From IMG/VR virus record IMGVR_UViG_3300008266_000006, positions 62,001-126,000 of that record: a DNA stretch of 64,000 nt, one strand, 5' to 3'. Position numbers and translations under genes: made by a program. The DNA is from a virus. The notes beneath the pieces were generated by a model that was not told the origin of the DNA, did no database searches, and saw only the letters and a program-made list of their open reading frames with translations. Positions 46,061 through 58,000 of this stretch are shown here, in pieces (the stretch's first letter is position 1; each line of letters opens with the position of its first letter).

Positions 46061-47353
46061 TTAAATGGTATCAAGCCATATTGAGTATTCTGAAGTAACT
46101 CCATTATTTGGGTGAACAAACATCAAATGCTGAGATGGTCTACTCATAGAATTAAAATATTCTTGGGCATAGGTGTTGGTGCTTTCTGGAGAACCCGAAA
46201 TTCTCAATGTTGATGTACCAATAGTCATTTTTGCCTGCTGGTGGTAATGACCCATGAATACATCTTCAAATTCCTCAGGGATAGCCCCGTCTTTCCACCC
46301 CATCACCTTTCTATAGTAAGCGGTAACTGTGTTAGGTGACGGCATTTGGTCTCCATGAATTAAAAGGCTTCCATATGAACCGATTCTATCCACTGCATAC
46401 CAGTGTCTTTCGCCTCTTCCATCTGGAATATTAAAGGTTATTCTTGGCTCATTTCTAAATATAAGACTTACAATTCTATAGAGAAGTCTATCCATATTTG
46501 ATTCTGGGTCGTACATCTTTCTATTTCTTCCACCAACAGAGCCATGGTTTCCTATAACTCCAGTAACATTTACTTTGCTAAAATTCTGTAGTGCTGTAGT
46601 AAGGAACTTAGAAAGAACTTCTGGTCCATTGATTCCAACCTGTCTATATAAACCAGAATCAAGTAAGTGGCTTTGACCAGGGAATATCTCTTCTCCCTCT
46701 ACAATGTCTCCTAAGAGCCAAACATGAAGAGTGTCAACTGGATGATCTGCTCTCTGCATTTCAACGATCTTAAGCATCTTTTCTGTATAGAGCTCTATTC
46801 TTTGTGCTAGTACTTCTGAGTCATAATCCGGTGTCAGCTTGCCCAACTGCCAGTCTGCAAAGACTGCTACAGCTACTTCTGCGTCACCTTGACCACTTCT
46901 TTTAAGTTCCTTTTTTTCTGGAACAGTTATATTTACATTTGCGAATGCGTCATAAGCTGCTGCGTAGATCGCGTTTACAGTTTCATTTCTTACATTCTTG
47001 TGCTTATCAGCTAATCTTGCTAGTCTTTTGTTCTCTGATCTTAAAAAATCAATTGTAGAATCAGTTATATTTCTTTCTGGATGAGCTATTCTAGCTAATT
47101 CAATATTGGATTCATTTGACTGTTGATTGTCTATTTCTTCTTCTTCTATTTCATCAAAAGTATTATAAAATGAATCTTGTCCAGTAGAAAAATACATTGA
47201 AGCTTGATCTTCAGAAACTTCTTTTGCAAAAAGGTTGTCTGCCATTACTGAGCCTGGGATGTCTTCATCTCCCTCAACAAGCCCTCTGGCGTGTTTCATA
47301 TTTTTTGCTTTGACTATGTGAGTTTTAGTGACAAGAAAAAGCTTGTCTGACAT
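46061..47353 (-). CDS. Calcineurin-like metallophosphoesterase with N-terminal VKAKN domain
   Basis: A 430-aa protein from ATG 47353 (a GTG three codons upstream is possible). Residues 1-60 (LFLVTKTHIVKAKNMKHARG) copy the small protein at 18441. The catalytic domain follows from about 140: VAVFADWQLGKL (Asp), HVWLLGDIVEGEE (GDI/GD), VTGVIGNHGSVGGRN (GNH), LLIHGDQMPSP (H) and VFMGHYHQQAKM (GHxH), the full metallophosphoesterase set. It could cleave phosphodiesters or nucleotides. Its place inside the baseplate cluster is unusual. Confidence 0.85.
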   Translation of the reverse strand: MSDKLFLVTKTHIVKAKNMKHARGLVEGDEDIPGSVMADNLFAKEVSEDQASMYFSTGQDSFYNTFDEIEEEEIDNQQSNESNIELARIAHPERNITDSTIDFLRSENKRLARLADKHKNVRNETVNAIYAAAYDAFANVNITVPEKKELKRSGQGDAEVAVAVFADWQLGKLTPDYDSEVLAQRIELYTEKMLKIVEMQRADHPVDTLHVWLLGDIVEGEEIFPGQSHLLDSGLYRQVGINGPEVLSKFLTTALQNFSKVNVTGVIGNHGSVGGRNRKMYDPESNMDRLLYRIVSLIFRNEPRITFNIPDGRGERHWYAVDRIGSYGSLLIHGDQMPSPNTVTAYYRKVMGWKDGAIPEEFEDVFMGHYHQQAKMTIGTSTLRISGSPESTNTYAQEYFNSMSRPSQHLMFVHPNNGVTSEYSIWLDTI

Positions 47354-47372
47354 GTGTACCACTCTTTCGGTT

Positions 47373-48542
47373 CTAATATCCTGTAGAAGACATTATAACA
47401 GAAAAAACGGACACAGTGCCAGCTATCATGTATTCTCTTTCAGAATTTAGGGTGAATATTCCCTTGGGGATTTCTTGCCCTCTTGCTGTCACGCTAAGAA
47501 CATTTACAGATTTTATAAAGTCTGAAGAAGCTCTTATCTGAGATTCAATGTCGGCATAGGAAAGTGTACCACCAATAGTGAACGAGTTCAAGTATCTTCT
47601 CAAAAAGATTGAAGCCTGGTTTTCAAGAGCAGAAACTGCCGCACTAGACAAGCCCTGAGGCAGCACTATATTAACAGCTAGGCTGATAGGCACTCTTTCT
47701 GCAATTCTTATATTTAATTTAATGCCTACAGGCTTTCTTGGGGAAAGATTATCTAACACGTTTTGAACAAATGAAGGACTAATCGTTTGAGTTTCTGGGA
47801 CTACAATAACATCACAGGAACCCATTCCATATGATGACTCACGTATACGTACGTCTCTGACCCCAGGAAGGGCAAGAGCGTTTAGTCTCAATGATTCAGC
47901 GGTGCCGTATGACTTTTCTTTAATAGAAAAGCTTATTCTTCTCCTGTAGGAGTCATCACTTTCCATACCTGGCATAGCAAATATCTCTTTTGTATTTGTG
48001 CAAAATATGATAGATCCCTCTACGGAAGTAAAGTTATGCTTAGTAAGAGTATTTTTTGCTGCAGTAAAATCTTGCCCAGTAAAAGAAGCAGCTATTCTTC
48101 CATAAGCTCTGGTTGTGCCAGCAATAATTGTTACTGAATCTTGAAGTTTATATTGGTACTGTTTGGAAGAAAATTCTGTAACATCATTATAAACTAATGT
48201 ATCTTTTGGTATGACTATATCGCTAGATGATGGAGAAGAAATAAAGAATTCTATATTATAGCTCATTCTATCTTGTTCTATTTCTGGAGAAACAATTTTT
48301 CTTCTTACCCCATACAATTCACCTATAAGGTCCAGTGATCTACCAGAAGCTGTGGATATAGATGTCTGATTGACACTAAACTTTAACGCCTCATATAAAT
48401 CACCCATTTCTACTGCTACCGCTTCAGCAAAGGCTCTAGCTATTGAGCCAGGATATGTTGCAGTAATGCCAGCATTTTTCTCTAGTGACAGAAGCATCTT
48501 CCCTAGAATCTCTGTTTTACTTTTGCTGTATACGATTGGCAT
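47373..48542 (-). CDS. Baseplate J-like protein
   Basis: A 389-aa protein of the baseplate J/gp47 type. ISTASGRSLDLIGELYGVRR around residues 65-85 is the family's opening landmark, followed by a beta-rich centre (SPSSSDIVIPKDTLVYND, YRRRISFSIKEKSYGTAESL, ALPGVRDVRIRESSYGMGSC) and a helical end (LENQASIFLRRYLNSF). It forms the arms of the baseplate wedge in contractile-tailed phages. Lies beside the gp25-like gene, as usual. Confidence 0.88.
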   Translation of the reverse strand: MPIVYSKSKTEILGKMLLSLEKNAGITATYPGSIARAFAEAVAVEMGDLYEALKFSVNQTSISTASGRSLDLIGELYGVRRKIVSPEIEQDRMSYNIEFFISSPSSSDIVIPKDTLVYNDVTEFSSKQYQYKLQDSVTIIAGTTRAYGRIAASFTGQDFTAAKNTLTKHNFTSVEGSIIFCTNTKEIFAMPGMESDDSYRRRISFSIKEKSYGTAESLRLNALALPGVRDVRIRESSYGMGSCDVIVVPETQTISPSFVQNVLDNLSPRKPVGIKLNIRIAERVPISLAVNIVLPQGLSSAAVSALENQASIFLRRYLNSFTIGGTLSYADIESQIRASSDFIKSVNVLSVTARGQEIPKGIFTLNSEREYMIAGTVSVFSVIMSSTGY

Positions 48543-48554
48543 TTTTGCTCCTGT

Positions 48555-48938
48555 TTATATATCTTGAGTTATGGATAGGGTAATTGGCTCTAAAGAGTTG
48601 TCTTCAATATGCACATCAAATCTTATTGCTGTTGCAGATACTGGAACTGCGTCTATTGATATAGATCTTCCTTTAAATATTCCACCTTTAGTTTCATTTT
48701 CTAAAGCTTCTCTAATAATTCTTTTGCCTATTTCACCTGTAGTTTTACTTTGTGGCATTCCTTTGAGAAGGGACAAGTCACAACCTAATCTTGGGTAAAT
48801 TGTAAAATCATTTGGTTCAGTCATCAACCTTAAATAGATTTGCTGGGTATCTTTTTGAGCCCTATTTTGGACCATAGCTATATCTTTATTGCCAGATAAT
48901 TTAATGTCTCCATCGTATCCAAAATAAAAATCGCTCAT
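48555..48938 (-). CDS. Baseplate wedge protein, gp25/W-like
   Basis: A 127-aa protein from ATG 48938, which overlaps the previous TAA as TAATG. An in-frame ATG nine codons upstream lies inside the preceding gene and is rejected. The start MSDFYFGYDGDIKLSGNKDI and later QIYLRLMTEPNDFTIYPRLG and IGKRIIREALE are the GPW/gp25 pattern, a lysozyme-related wedge subunit found in all contractile tails. Its presence next to the J-like protein is the main evidence for a myovirus. Confidence 0.88.
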   Translation of the reverse strand: MSDFYFGYDGDIKLSGNKDIAMVQNRAQKDTQQIYLRLMTEPNDFTIYPRLGCDLSLLKGMPQSKTTGEIGKRIIREALENETKGGIFKGRSISIDAVPVSATAIRFDVHIEDNSLEPITLSITQDI

Positions 48939-49621
48939 TATTTTTCCAAACCGTCTGTTATCCATGGAAAGTTTTCTAGATTTCCTGACTTATTTAACTC
49001 ACTATTTGAAACTTTATCTAAAGCGTCTTGGAATGTATATCCATTTGACATGAAATCGACAAGTAATTCAACTTCTGATTCAGTGTGCGTTTTAGCATAC
49101 GTGTCAATTAAAGTTTTTTGCTCTAGAGTAAGTTTATTTGGGTCAGATACCAGTGGAGTATCCTTTCCTAAATTTAAACCTAAACCATATTCACCCATAA
49201 TAGTAATAGGGCTTTGCTCTTGGTTCTGTGTAAATTGCTCCAAATTATTCAAATAATAACCTGATCTATAATAAGCTGGATTATTTAAGAAATCATTAGT
49301 TTTTAAAAGAGCTGGCTCATTATACACGTCAGAAGCTGGATTAAATGATTTGTCATTCCATCTTAAACCGTCATCATCTCTACAAAAGAACTTAATAGAA
49401 TCTGCTACAATCGCAACACTTCTTGTATTTGGATTTAAAATAAGTCCAACACCAGGAGCTGCAAATATTTCTATTTCACCCGAGTCGGCTATTCTTATGA
49501 AACCCTTGTGGTCTGGATGAGTAATACCAACTTCTCTATTTGAAAATTCTTTTCTTCTCTTTAATTCTGCTCCCTCATTAAAGACATTAGATTTTCTTGA
49601 CTCTTCTTCATTATTAATCAT
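48938..49621 (-). CDS. Baseplate-associated protein of unknown family
   Basis: A 227-aa protein between the spike-like and gp25-like genes. A beta-rich first half (GFIRIADSGEIEIFAAPGVG, LILNPNTRSVAIVADSIKFF) suggests a spike or OB-fold extension. The second half has helices (LEQKTLIDTYAKTHTESEVE). Function inferred from position; it may connect the central spike to the wedge. Confidence 0.6.
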   Translation of the reverse strand: MINNEEESRKSNVFNEGAELKRRKEFSNREVGITHPDHKGFIRIADSGEIEIFAAPGVGLILNPNTRSVAIVADSIKFFCRDDDGLRWNDKSFNPASDVYNEPALLKTNDFLNNPAYYRSGYYLNNLEQFTQNQEQSPITIMGEYGLGLNLGKDTPLVSDPNKLTLEQKTLIDTYAKTHTESEVELLVDFMSNGYTFQDALDKVSNSELNKSGNLENFPWITDGLEK

Positions 49622-49623
49622 AA

Positions 49624-49987
49624 TTACACCATAAACTTTGGGATACCGGTATCTACCGTTGTATTTCGAGTATTTTTATATGAACGTGGTTCGTTGAAGT
49701 ACATTATAATATATGGATCGTCTTCGTGCTCATCTCTAAAACCCACGAGGCATCGTGTGCCTGGTGATGGGGCTACTGATTGTATGCCATAGATAAACGG
49801 GCAAGGGACATTGGGTATCATGTTCCCGAATATTACTTGAGAACTTTTCGTCAACCATTACAGTAGCTGTATTTTGAGCTGAATTATAACTCATTATTGT
49901 TCCAGGTCTATTTTTTACCTGCCTAAATTTTGAGTCATCAATTTGATCAGTTATTTTTTTATCAAATTTTGGATAGTTAATTGCCAT
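49624..49987 (-). CDS. OB-fold baseplate spike-like protein; +1 shift at CGG
   Basis: Predicted 120-aa protein read as 49987-49829 then 49827-49624, omitting base 49828 of an in-frame CGG. The first part RPGTIMSYNSAQNTATVMVD and the post-shift part GNMIPNVPCPFIYGIQSVAP, GTRCLVGFRDEHEDDPYIIM together form one small beta barrel of the gp45/gpV or gp138-type OB fold, where 'P-v-PCP-i-G-q----PxxGxrcLVgF' follows a first strand pair. Each half alone has only part of the barrel. It would be the base of the membrane-piercing spike. Ribosome sites and spacing to neighbours are normal. Confidence 0.82.
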
Positions 49988-50004
49988 AATTACCTTCTGT
50001 AAAA

Positions 50005-52060
50005 TTAAACGTTTTCTTCATAATATTCACCATTCATCCAATCTTCAATATATGGATATGGTTTATTATTTTTGAATTTTGTTCTAATCCAACTTTTTAA
50101 AGTTTCTATTTTTTTACCACTATTAGTATATGCGGAGGAAATAGTAGAAAATTTTACCTTGTTAATAAATCCATATGTTCCTTTATAGTCTCCCCATGGA
50201 CCAAATATATAATTATCAAATTGAGTATTGTTTTTTAATCTTTTAGAAAATTCTACTTCTCCAGCTCCCGTAACGCCTACCATGTAAGCTTGGTTGTATG
50301 GTATAAAAATTCTTTGATCAACCGTACTTCTAGAAGCTGTATTTTTTACTTTATCTTCTAAGTCAGACTGAGATAAACCTTCTTCTGTAGCGTAAGCTAA
50401 TTTAAGGCCGAGCACGTTTTGGTCACTTGGATACTTTAAGAAAAATGTTTTTTTACCGTTTGCTGCTGGAAGTAAATTTATTTGGAACAAACCGAAAGAA
50501 AAATCTTTAGTAACCCTATTAGGGTTTAATGCATACGGGCTAAATCTAGATTCTCTTTCTGCGATCCCTACAAAGATGGCTGCGACTTCATAACTATATA
50601 GGCCAGTTGTCACTAGCATGTTTAGAATTTCATCAGGAGATAATGTTTCATTTGGCTTATTATAATAATTTGTTTTAAATTTATCAAAATTTAACTCCGA
50701 ACCACCACCTGAACCACCAAAAGAAATTTGCCCTAGTGTTTCAGCCATCGCTGGAGTTAAAAAAGATCCTGCTCTTTGCGCACTAAAACTTATATGGATG
50801 TGGTTTCTATGGCTACTATCGCATCCAAAGTTTATATACGGAGAAAGAGCTTTGTATTTAACTCTAACAGCTGAGTTTGAATCCTCTAAACCTTTCTCCA
50901 AAACACCTAATTCACTTGCAAGCTGATCATGGACTATGATTAAATCTGGATGTAGCTCTCTTGGAAGTTTTTGAAGATTAGATAAAAAAATGTCTAGTCC
51001 TCTTCTATAGGAATCAAGATTTGTTACAAGATTTATTGGTGGGTTTATTCCATCTCCGACCATATCAATGTCAAAACCTCTTCCAAAGGAGTGATCGGAA
51101 ACACCATTATTTTCTGCGGTTAGAGCTCCAAAGTTTGATGAAACAATAGTTCTATGTGTTCCTTGACCACCAGAAATATATGATGTGTTTGTTAATTCCA
51201 AAAGAAGTTGTATAAGAGCTGCTGAGACATAGCATGTTTTTGTTCCGTGAACCTATATACTCTTTTGGTATCGGAATCCCAGAACCGTCTCCGCCACCAT
51301 AAAAAGTTCCACCTTGATATATCTCAAAACCCAATTTAGTTAAATCTTGATTTGTTCCACTAGGTAAAGTATTTTGATTAAAATTAATAGAAAAAGTTGA
51401 TATACTACCTTTAAAATTACTTTTTTTATTTAATTCTGATGTTTTAGTTTGATATATTTCTTTTTCTTTGTCTGTTAAATTTTCTTCAAGTGCTATTTGT
51501 CTAGAACCACCATTATAGGATTCTGCATTTTGCGCGGGGCTATATCCGGTTGTGCTATGGCTATAGCTGCCACCATAATCATTACCAACTGAGCCGCTAC
51601 CATCTGTGTTTAAAGTTGTAGAATTAACAACAGTTGCGTTCATCGCTCTCAAAGTTGCTTCAAATCCACTTGGAGCAACGCCAGTTGACATAATGGACTG
51701 TTTCATTATTTCAGATCTAGCTGCAGCTCCAGTTAAATATTTACTATTAGTTGGATCGTCTGGGTCAGCTATTTTTATTTCATCATCTATATCTGCTTGT
51801 GCTGCCAATATACCGTGTAGTGCTGATTGGGTTGACTGTGCGTATGCTGCCGTAGCAAAAGCTGGATTTCTGAAAAGTCCATCTCCTTGTAAAATTTTTG
51901 CTGGATCAGCACTTCTTAAAGTTCTATCCTGCATCGGCAATCTTGACATTGTTGTATTCTTAACAACAACTTCACCATTTGGATAAAACTGTGAACCTAC
52001 CTTATCAACAATGCTTTGGGTGCTTGAAAAATCAGATGAATCTAGTTCAAAATCAGACAT
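50005..52060 (-). CDS. Tail lysin: M15-type peptidase and lytic transglycosylase-like domains; +1 shift at CGG
   Basis: Predicted 684-aa protein read as 52060-51248 then 51246-50005, omitting base 51247 of an in-frame CGG. The N-terminal 270 residues are Ser/Asn-rich. After GIPIPKEYIGS the shift gives GTKTCYVSAALIQLLLELTN then an M15-like zinc site, DHSFGRGFDIDMVGDG (His, Asp) and CDSSHRNHIHISFS (His). A lysozyme/transglycosylase domain follows: AERESRFSPYALN with the catalytic-type Glu and FSFGLFQINLLP. It would open the cell wall during infection. The zero frame would stop before any enzyme domain. Confidence 0.85.
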
Positions 52061-52061
52061 A

Positions 52062-55000
52062 TTATTCTACTTCTCTTGGTATTGGTGTTACATCTTCTAC
52101 TGAATAAAGCGCAGGTCCTTTAATTGCTAAAAGCCCCTTAGTGTAAACTTGAGCTAATCCTGTAGTTACAAGTTCCCAGTTAAGCGTTATAGGACTTCCA
52201 TCATTATAGTACTCATTCCATTCGGCCATTGGCCATTCTGCTGCTTTTTCGTATACCCTATAAAGAATAAGAATCGATATTGCAGCGTCAAATGCTTTCT
52301 TTTCTAGGTTAGTTAGTCCGTTTAGTGCGTCAGTTTCACCCAATGATTCAAAATGAATATATCCGTTTTCTGGAACTGAACTATATATTGGAGGGGACAT
52401 TGTGTAAACGGCTTGCTCATCTACAATTGCGTCATAAAGTGTATCAAATCTTGTGTAAACAACAGATTGTGGACTTATGGATTCTTTTACTTTTTCCTTT
52501 ATATACGCAATTGAGTTCGATGTAGATTCTGGAATTCCTAAAAATATTCCTCTAACCTTTAGATAAATTGAATTATATATATCTTTGTCAGTTCTATAGA
52601 AAACACTTGCCATATAACGATCATCCCAATTTTGGGTTTTTGATTCATACGCAGCTAAATAATTTTCTGGGTTGTTGTATGCTGCTCCTGCTTCAAAATC
52701 ATCAGCTGTTAAAATCATGGCAGGATTATTAGGACTTATTCTTAAGACAAATAACTTTCCTTCAAGAGCTTGCTTAGTATAATGAAGTGCTTTTGATGCT
52801 GGAGAGTTTGGGTTGATAATTGCAGTGTCAGAAGTAACGTTATTCTTAGCAAGTTCTGCTGTGTTTATTCCCTCAAATCTAACATCATATTCTTTGTTTG
52901 TTAGCACATCGTATGCCTTTATGGTGTCACCGTCTTTGACATGCGTTACTTTAACAATTGCTTTAAAGAATTCATTTAACCCTGTTTTTTCTGGACCAAG
53001 ACCAGAATACTTTAATATCTCTGATTGTACTATTGCATTTTCCAAACTTATGTGTCTAACTAACGCACTTATTTCTTTTTCTTTCCAACCAAAACTACTT
53101 AGTAGATCATCACTTCTGACAAATGCGTGTCCATCTGCTGTTTTAACTTTTGATCTAACACCAAGAATACCTGGTAATAGTCTCTTTGAATGGTATTTGC
53201 CAACAACCATTCCTTGGAAATTGGACAACCCTGCGTCCATTGGTTGACCATTTTTTGACAAATATTGTATATAACATCCGTGTTGATCCAACACATTGTT
53301 TCTAACCCATTTCCAAGCACTCCAGGCTGCATCTGTTAAACCAGCACCAACTGCTGCAACTGCGCCAGCAGCAAGAGCTCCTGTTCCGCCTGTAGCTACA
53401 AATGTGGCTGCAGTAGCTGTGGCAGTTATTGCTGGCATTACTAGGCCTGCAAAAATAGCTGCTCCTGCACTACCATCAGTTTTGCCTGTATTATTCTTTA
53501 TTAATTGTTTAACTTTTTCATTTGTGTCAGGGAGAGAGTCTGCCAATTGATTTGCTTGTATGTCTCTAAGCAAAGCTGTATGGCCATGTGTATATTGCAT
53601 GCCGCCCATCATTTGATCTTTTAGCATGTCCCCTAAATTATCTATTGACACATCACCATTAATAGTGAGTCTACTGTTATTGGACTTATTCAGTAGCAAA
53701 AGCTTTGCATCATTTCTTAGATTCATCATGCTGAAGTGTGCGGCGCACCAAGAGGACATAAACCATCTTGCTGGGTCATTTACGCTTACAAATGCATTAG
53801 GAGTTATACTTGTTATAAAACCTGTTTCTGGGGTGAAGTGGTGCACTACTTGTTCTACTTCGAATATTCCATACATTCTTTCATAAACGTCAGCTAAGTA
53901 AACTAAGTCGTGTGGTCTAATGTCTGCGTTTCCTACAACAATTATTTCTCCACCATATATATCTTTTAAAGATTCTTTCAAATATGCTAAGGCGACTCTT
54001 CTTGCTGTCAGTTCATCCGGTTCACCTTGAGCATGTTTTGCAATTCCTCTTGCTGTTTCAAGAGGGTGGAAAATTGGATGAAGTATACCGAAGACTCCTT
54101 CACCTTTTGCGTTATCAAAGTAAAGCCCAGTTTCAACTGTTTTTTCAACTTGCTTTTCAGCTGGAGCAGATTTGTCTAACGATACTGTTACTGGATATTT
54201 GCCATCAGAAACCGCAGTAATTTGAGTTGCTACCTTACCATTTTCCTTAATATTATTGGACAAGATGTGAGTGAATGAGCTTAGATAGTGCATTCTTTGG
54301 AACGGCTCTCTGATCTCAACTACTGGTTCACCATATTCTCTTGTAAATGGATTATCTACAGCTCTTAACAAAGTCCCAGGTCTACCAAGAGAATAGTAGA
54401 TTGAATCGTTATAAGCCTTATTTAAAATATTTGCTTGTTTAGTAAAGTTTTCTAGCTCTTGTAGTCCATAACCCATTTGAGCCATAGACATTCTAAACAT
54501 ATTAAGAAGATTTCCAAGAGCCGCATCAAATGCTGTAAATATAGGACCAATATTTCTGTCCCAAAAACCAATTGCATCTTCGCCAATTCCAGTAACCCAG
54601 TTGCTAGCGTTGTTGCCCTCTTTTGCGTTTTTTTGTAGAAGCTTAATAAATGCTTGACTGTTTGATGCGTACTGAGCGTTATAGTCTATGAAGGCATGGA
54701 ACATTTTGTCTACTGATCTAAAACTCCATTGATCATTTTCATTACCAAAAATGTCTAAAGCCGCTACAGTTGCTCCAAATGGAATAGACACTGCTGTGGC
54801 AGCAACAGTGGCAGCTGTCCCCCAGCCAGTTGCACTATAACGCTTTTTATCTGGTCTTAGTACAAGCCATGCTCTTGCATAAGGGTCTGACCACATCTTT
54901 TGTCTGAAAATACCTACTAACAACAAGAATAATTGTTTTGGACTTTCAACACTTTCTAGTAAAAGTTTAGCTTTTTCTTCTGAACTAGAAGTTGATTTTA

Positions 55001-58000
55001 TTTTTCCTAACTTTTCTTGGATTCTTTCGTATATACTTTGGCCATCTGTTCCAGGTTCAGATATGTCTTTACCAGTTGGGTCCTGTTCTGGGTTTGTTGG
55101 CTGTGCATAGTCGTATGTTTCAAAATGATTACGCACCAGTTCTCTGATGCTTGTTGCTTTGTTTATTATTAATGCGTTGTAGGCATCAAGTATGCCTTTG
55201 TCTTTATTGATTAAAGGCTTGCTATTTTCGTCTACTCCATCATAGCCACCATCTATATATTCATCCACTGCTATATCTATAGCTGATTGCTTTGCAGCTG
55301 TTTGAGCGCTGACAGAACTAATCCAGTCTGCGCCAAGTAAAGTTGTAAATTCAGAACTTCTTGTATCTGCTCCAAATTCTTCTAGTGCAAAATCAGTTTT
55401 CCAAGTTAATAAGCTAAATATTGGATCAGTAGAAACCTTATCATCATCTGGATCAAGATTATAAACTTGTTGAAATATATTTTTTACTGAATCATAAGTA
55501 TGATATCCATATCTAAATTGATCCCAAATTTGCTGTGCTTCGGCAACTCTTCTTCCATTTCCAGCGATAACCTTAACTGTACTATCGAACTTTTCATCAT
55601 AAAACCCTCTTGCTGTTACAGAAACGGCATCCAGTGGATCATAAACTGCTGCAAACTTTTCGTTCTTTTTTCCTTCTCTATCTTTTTTAATTTCGTCAAA
55701 AAGATTATCTTGCGATAATTCACCTAGTTCATTGCTAATAATCTTGTCATAATACTCAAGATAATTGCCACCTTGACTCCATTCTTTTGTCCAATCAGCT
55801 GCAGTTTTTAATGCTAATTGATCGTCAAAAGTATAATCATCCTTTATTATAACTCCTGTATGAGTATTTCTCTTTAGACTTGGATGCGCACTGGTGTTTA
55901 CCCCAACTTGTTTTGCTGGCAACCTATCATCGTTCATGTCAAGAATGTCTGATATTGGAGTGCCATCAGATGCTTTGAAGGCACCAAAACCAACTAAGAA
56001 ATTTTCTTCCGAAAACTTCCAACCATCTTCTACATATCTAAAAGCGTTAGCTGGGTTATAAGTGCTTGTTACAACTCCTAGTGGGGTAGTATCAGAAACA
56101 AATGTAAATCTACATTCAGAAAGATTTTGTTCTGCCATGCCCAATATTTCCCATTGGGCACTAGTGGTGGTTAACTCAACTCCTTCTGAATTAACACTTT
56201 CGATATTCTCTAATGGAGAAAGTATTTGACCTTTACTGTTAATCAACAGTCCTAAGAAGTAAGCTGCGTCTGGAGAAACAATAGCGTCTATTTTATTGCT
56301 TCCGTTTCCGTCTTCATCGGATTCGGTTTCTCCCCATAAGAAGTACGCTGGAGCACAAACTACAGCTGTGTTTGTTTGCTCATTATAAACTAATACTCTT
56401 CTCTTTTTATATTCTTCAGGAGAGCCAACTAAATCTTCTTCTTGAAAGTTGTACATCTTCAAGAATTTTTTAAGAACTTCTTTTTGAACTTCTGGAGTCG
56501 GAGCAGTTTTATTTACCTTTGAAGCAATTTCTGTCAAACCTGGTATTGGATTATAAGGCCATCTCATGGCAATATAGAATTGCTCTTCTTCAGCTGTCTT
56601 TGGCATTCCCCAATCTCTAAAGTTCAGTGGGAGAGTATTAAACTCTTGTTGCAGAGCATAGACTGGATCTAAGTCATCATAATACTCTTGGAATTTTTCT
56701 ACAAAATATTGTGGGTTTTCAGTTATTATTGGAAGCGGCATTTGTACAGTGTATGATGCGTTTATCTGACCCAAGTTACCGTTTGGGTCATAAATACCAG
56801 AAGGGTCAAATGCTGCAGTGCCAGTTAATAATTCATCTATCCCCATCATCGGGAGTTTTGCTGCAAAGCTAAAATTAAAATCTAATGTTGTTTCACCATT
56901 CTTGTCACTTACAAGCGCAGTAGATTCTGAATCTTTTTCTTTAGATATTAATCCTTTTTCAAGTAATGAAATTGCAACAATATTGTTTATGTTTCTAGTA
57001 AAATCTTCTTGAGTATTTCCTCTAACTATCTTGTCATAGTCTAGTGATGGGAGTATACCAGATGTTCTGTTTGTAAAAAATGGATACCTAAATCGTATTG
57101 GTAGTTGGTCTATTTGCTTATGTTTGTCAACTTGAATTGGAGCTTCTGTTCCTTCTCCATTAGGACCAAATGGAAGGTGAAATCCAACTTGTACTTTTCC
57201 TCTATTTACGGGAAGTCTAGATACTATCTCATCATAATGTTTATAGACACTACGATTTTCATCAAGAAAATTAATTACCTTTCCTCTTAAAGGAGCTCCT
57301 GATCTAAAGATGCCACTAAAAGACAACATGTCTTTTGACATAGCTGCTATTGATTCTGAAACAGAACTTTCTGTAGATTGTGAAACTGCTAACGCATCTG
57401 CTATAGGGGATTGTTCTTTGTTAACTGTATCCAATATCTTTTGCAATGAATCATCTGCGTCAATATAACCTGGGATTGATACACCGTCCATCTTAGCTTG
57501 TTCTTCATTTGGGAAACCTGTTGATATTGGATATACTCCGGATGTATAAAGCCAGTGTGGCTTACCATAAAATATAGTAGATCTATCTTCAAATGGTCTG
57601 ACTGCAACTATATAGTTTGGAAGCAAGCGTGCACACATCTGGAACATGTCCCAAACAGATCTCATATAAGTTTGAGCTCTAAACGAAACTTCATCGTAAA
57701 TATCGTCGTCTAGATCAGAAACAAGACCAAGAGTTTTCATAACATTAGTAAAACCACGACCCTGCAAAGACTTACCTAATTTTGCACCAAGGAGCAGGCC
57801 TGCACCTGGAGCAATAAAATTACCGACAGTAACTCCAGCACCAACGGCCAAAGCTCCACCGATTATTTTACTTGTTCCTACAGCTTTACTTGAATCTACA
57901 AGTTCATTTCCTGCTGTAGATCTTTCCAAAACTTGATTAGCATCTATATTGCTCATATTCTGAGATTGTTCTATTAGACCTGACCATGATCTATTTGACA

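Noticed and set aside
48939-48965. Upstream ATG for the gp25-like gene, which would include a CGG codon
   Set aside because: It lies inside the preceding gene. The ATG at 48938 has the usual TAATG overlap and the conserved family start, so this CGG is not translated in that frame.
52813-53247. Long plus-strand open frames opposite the giant tail gene (also near 51606, 60454 and 23007)
   Set aside because: They are antisense shadows of conserved minus-strand coding sequence, without ribosome sites or recognisable domains.
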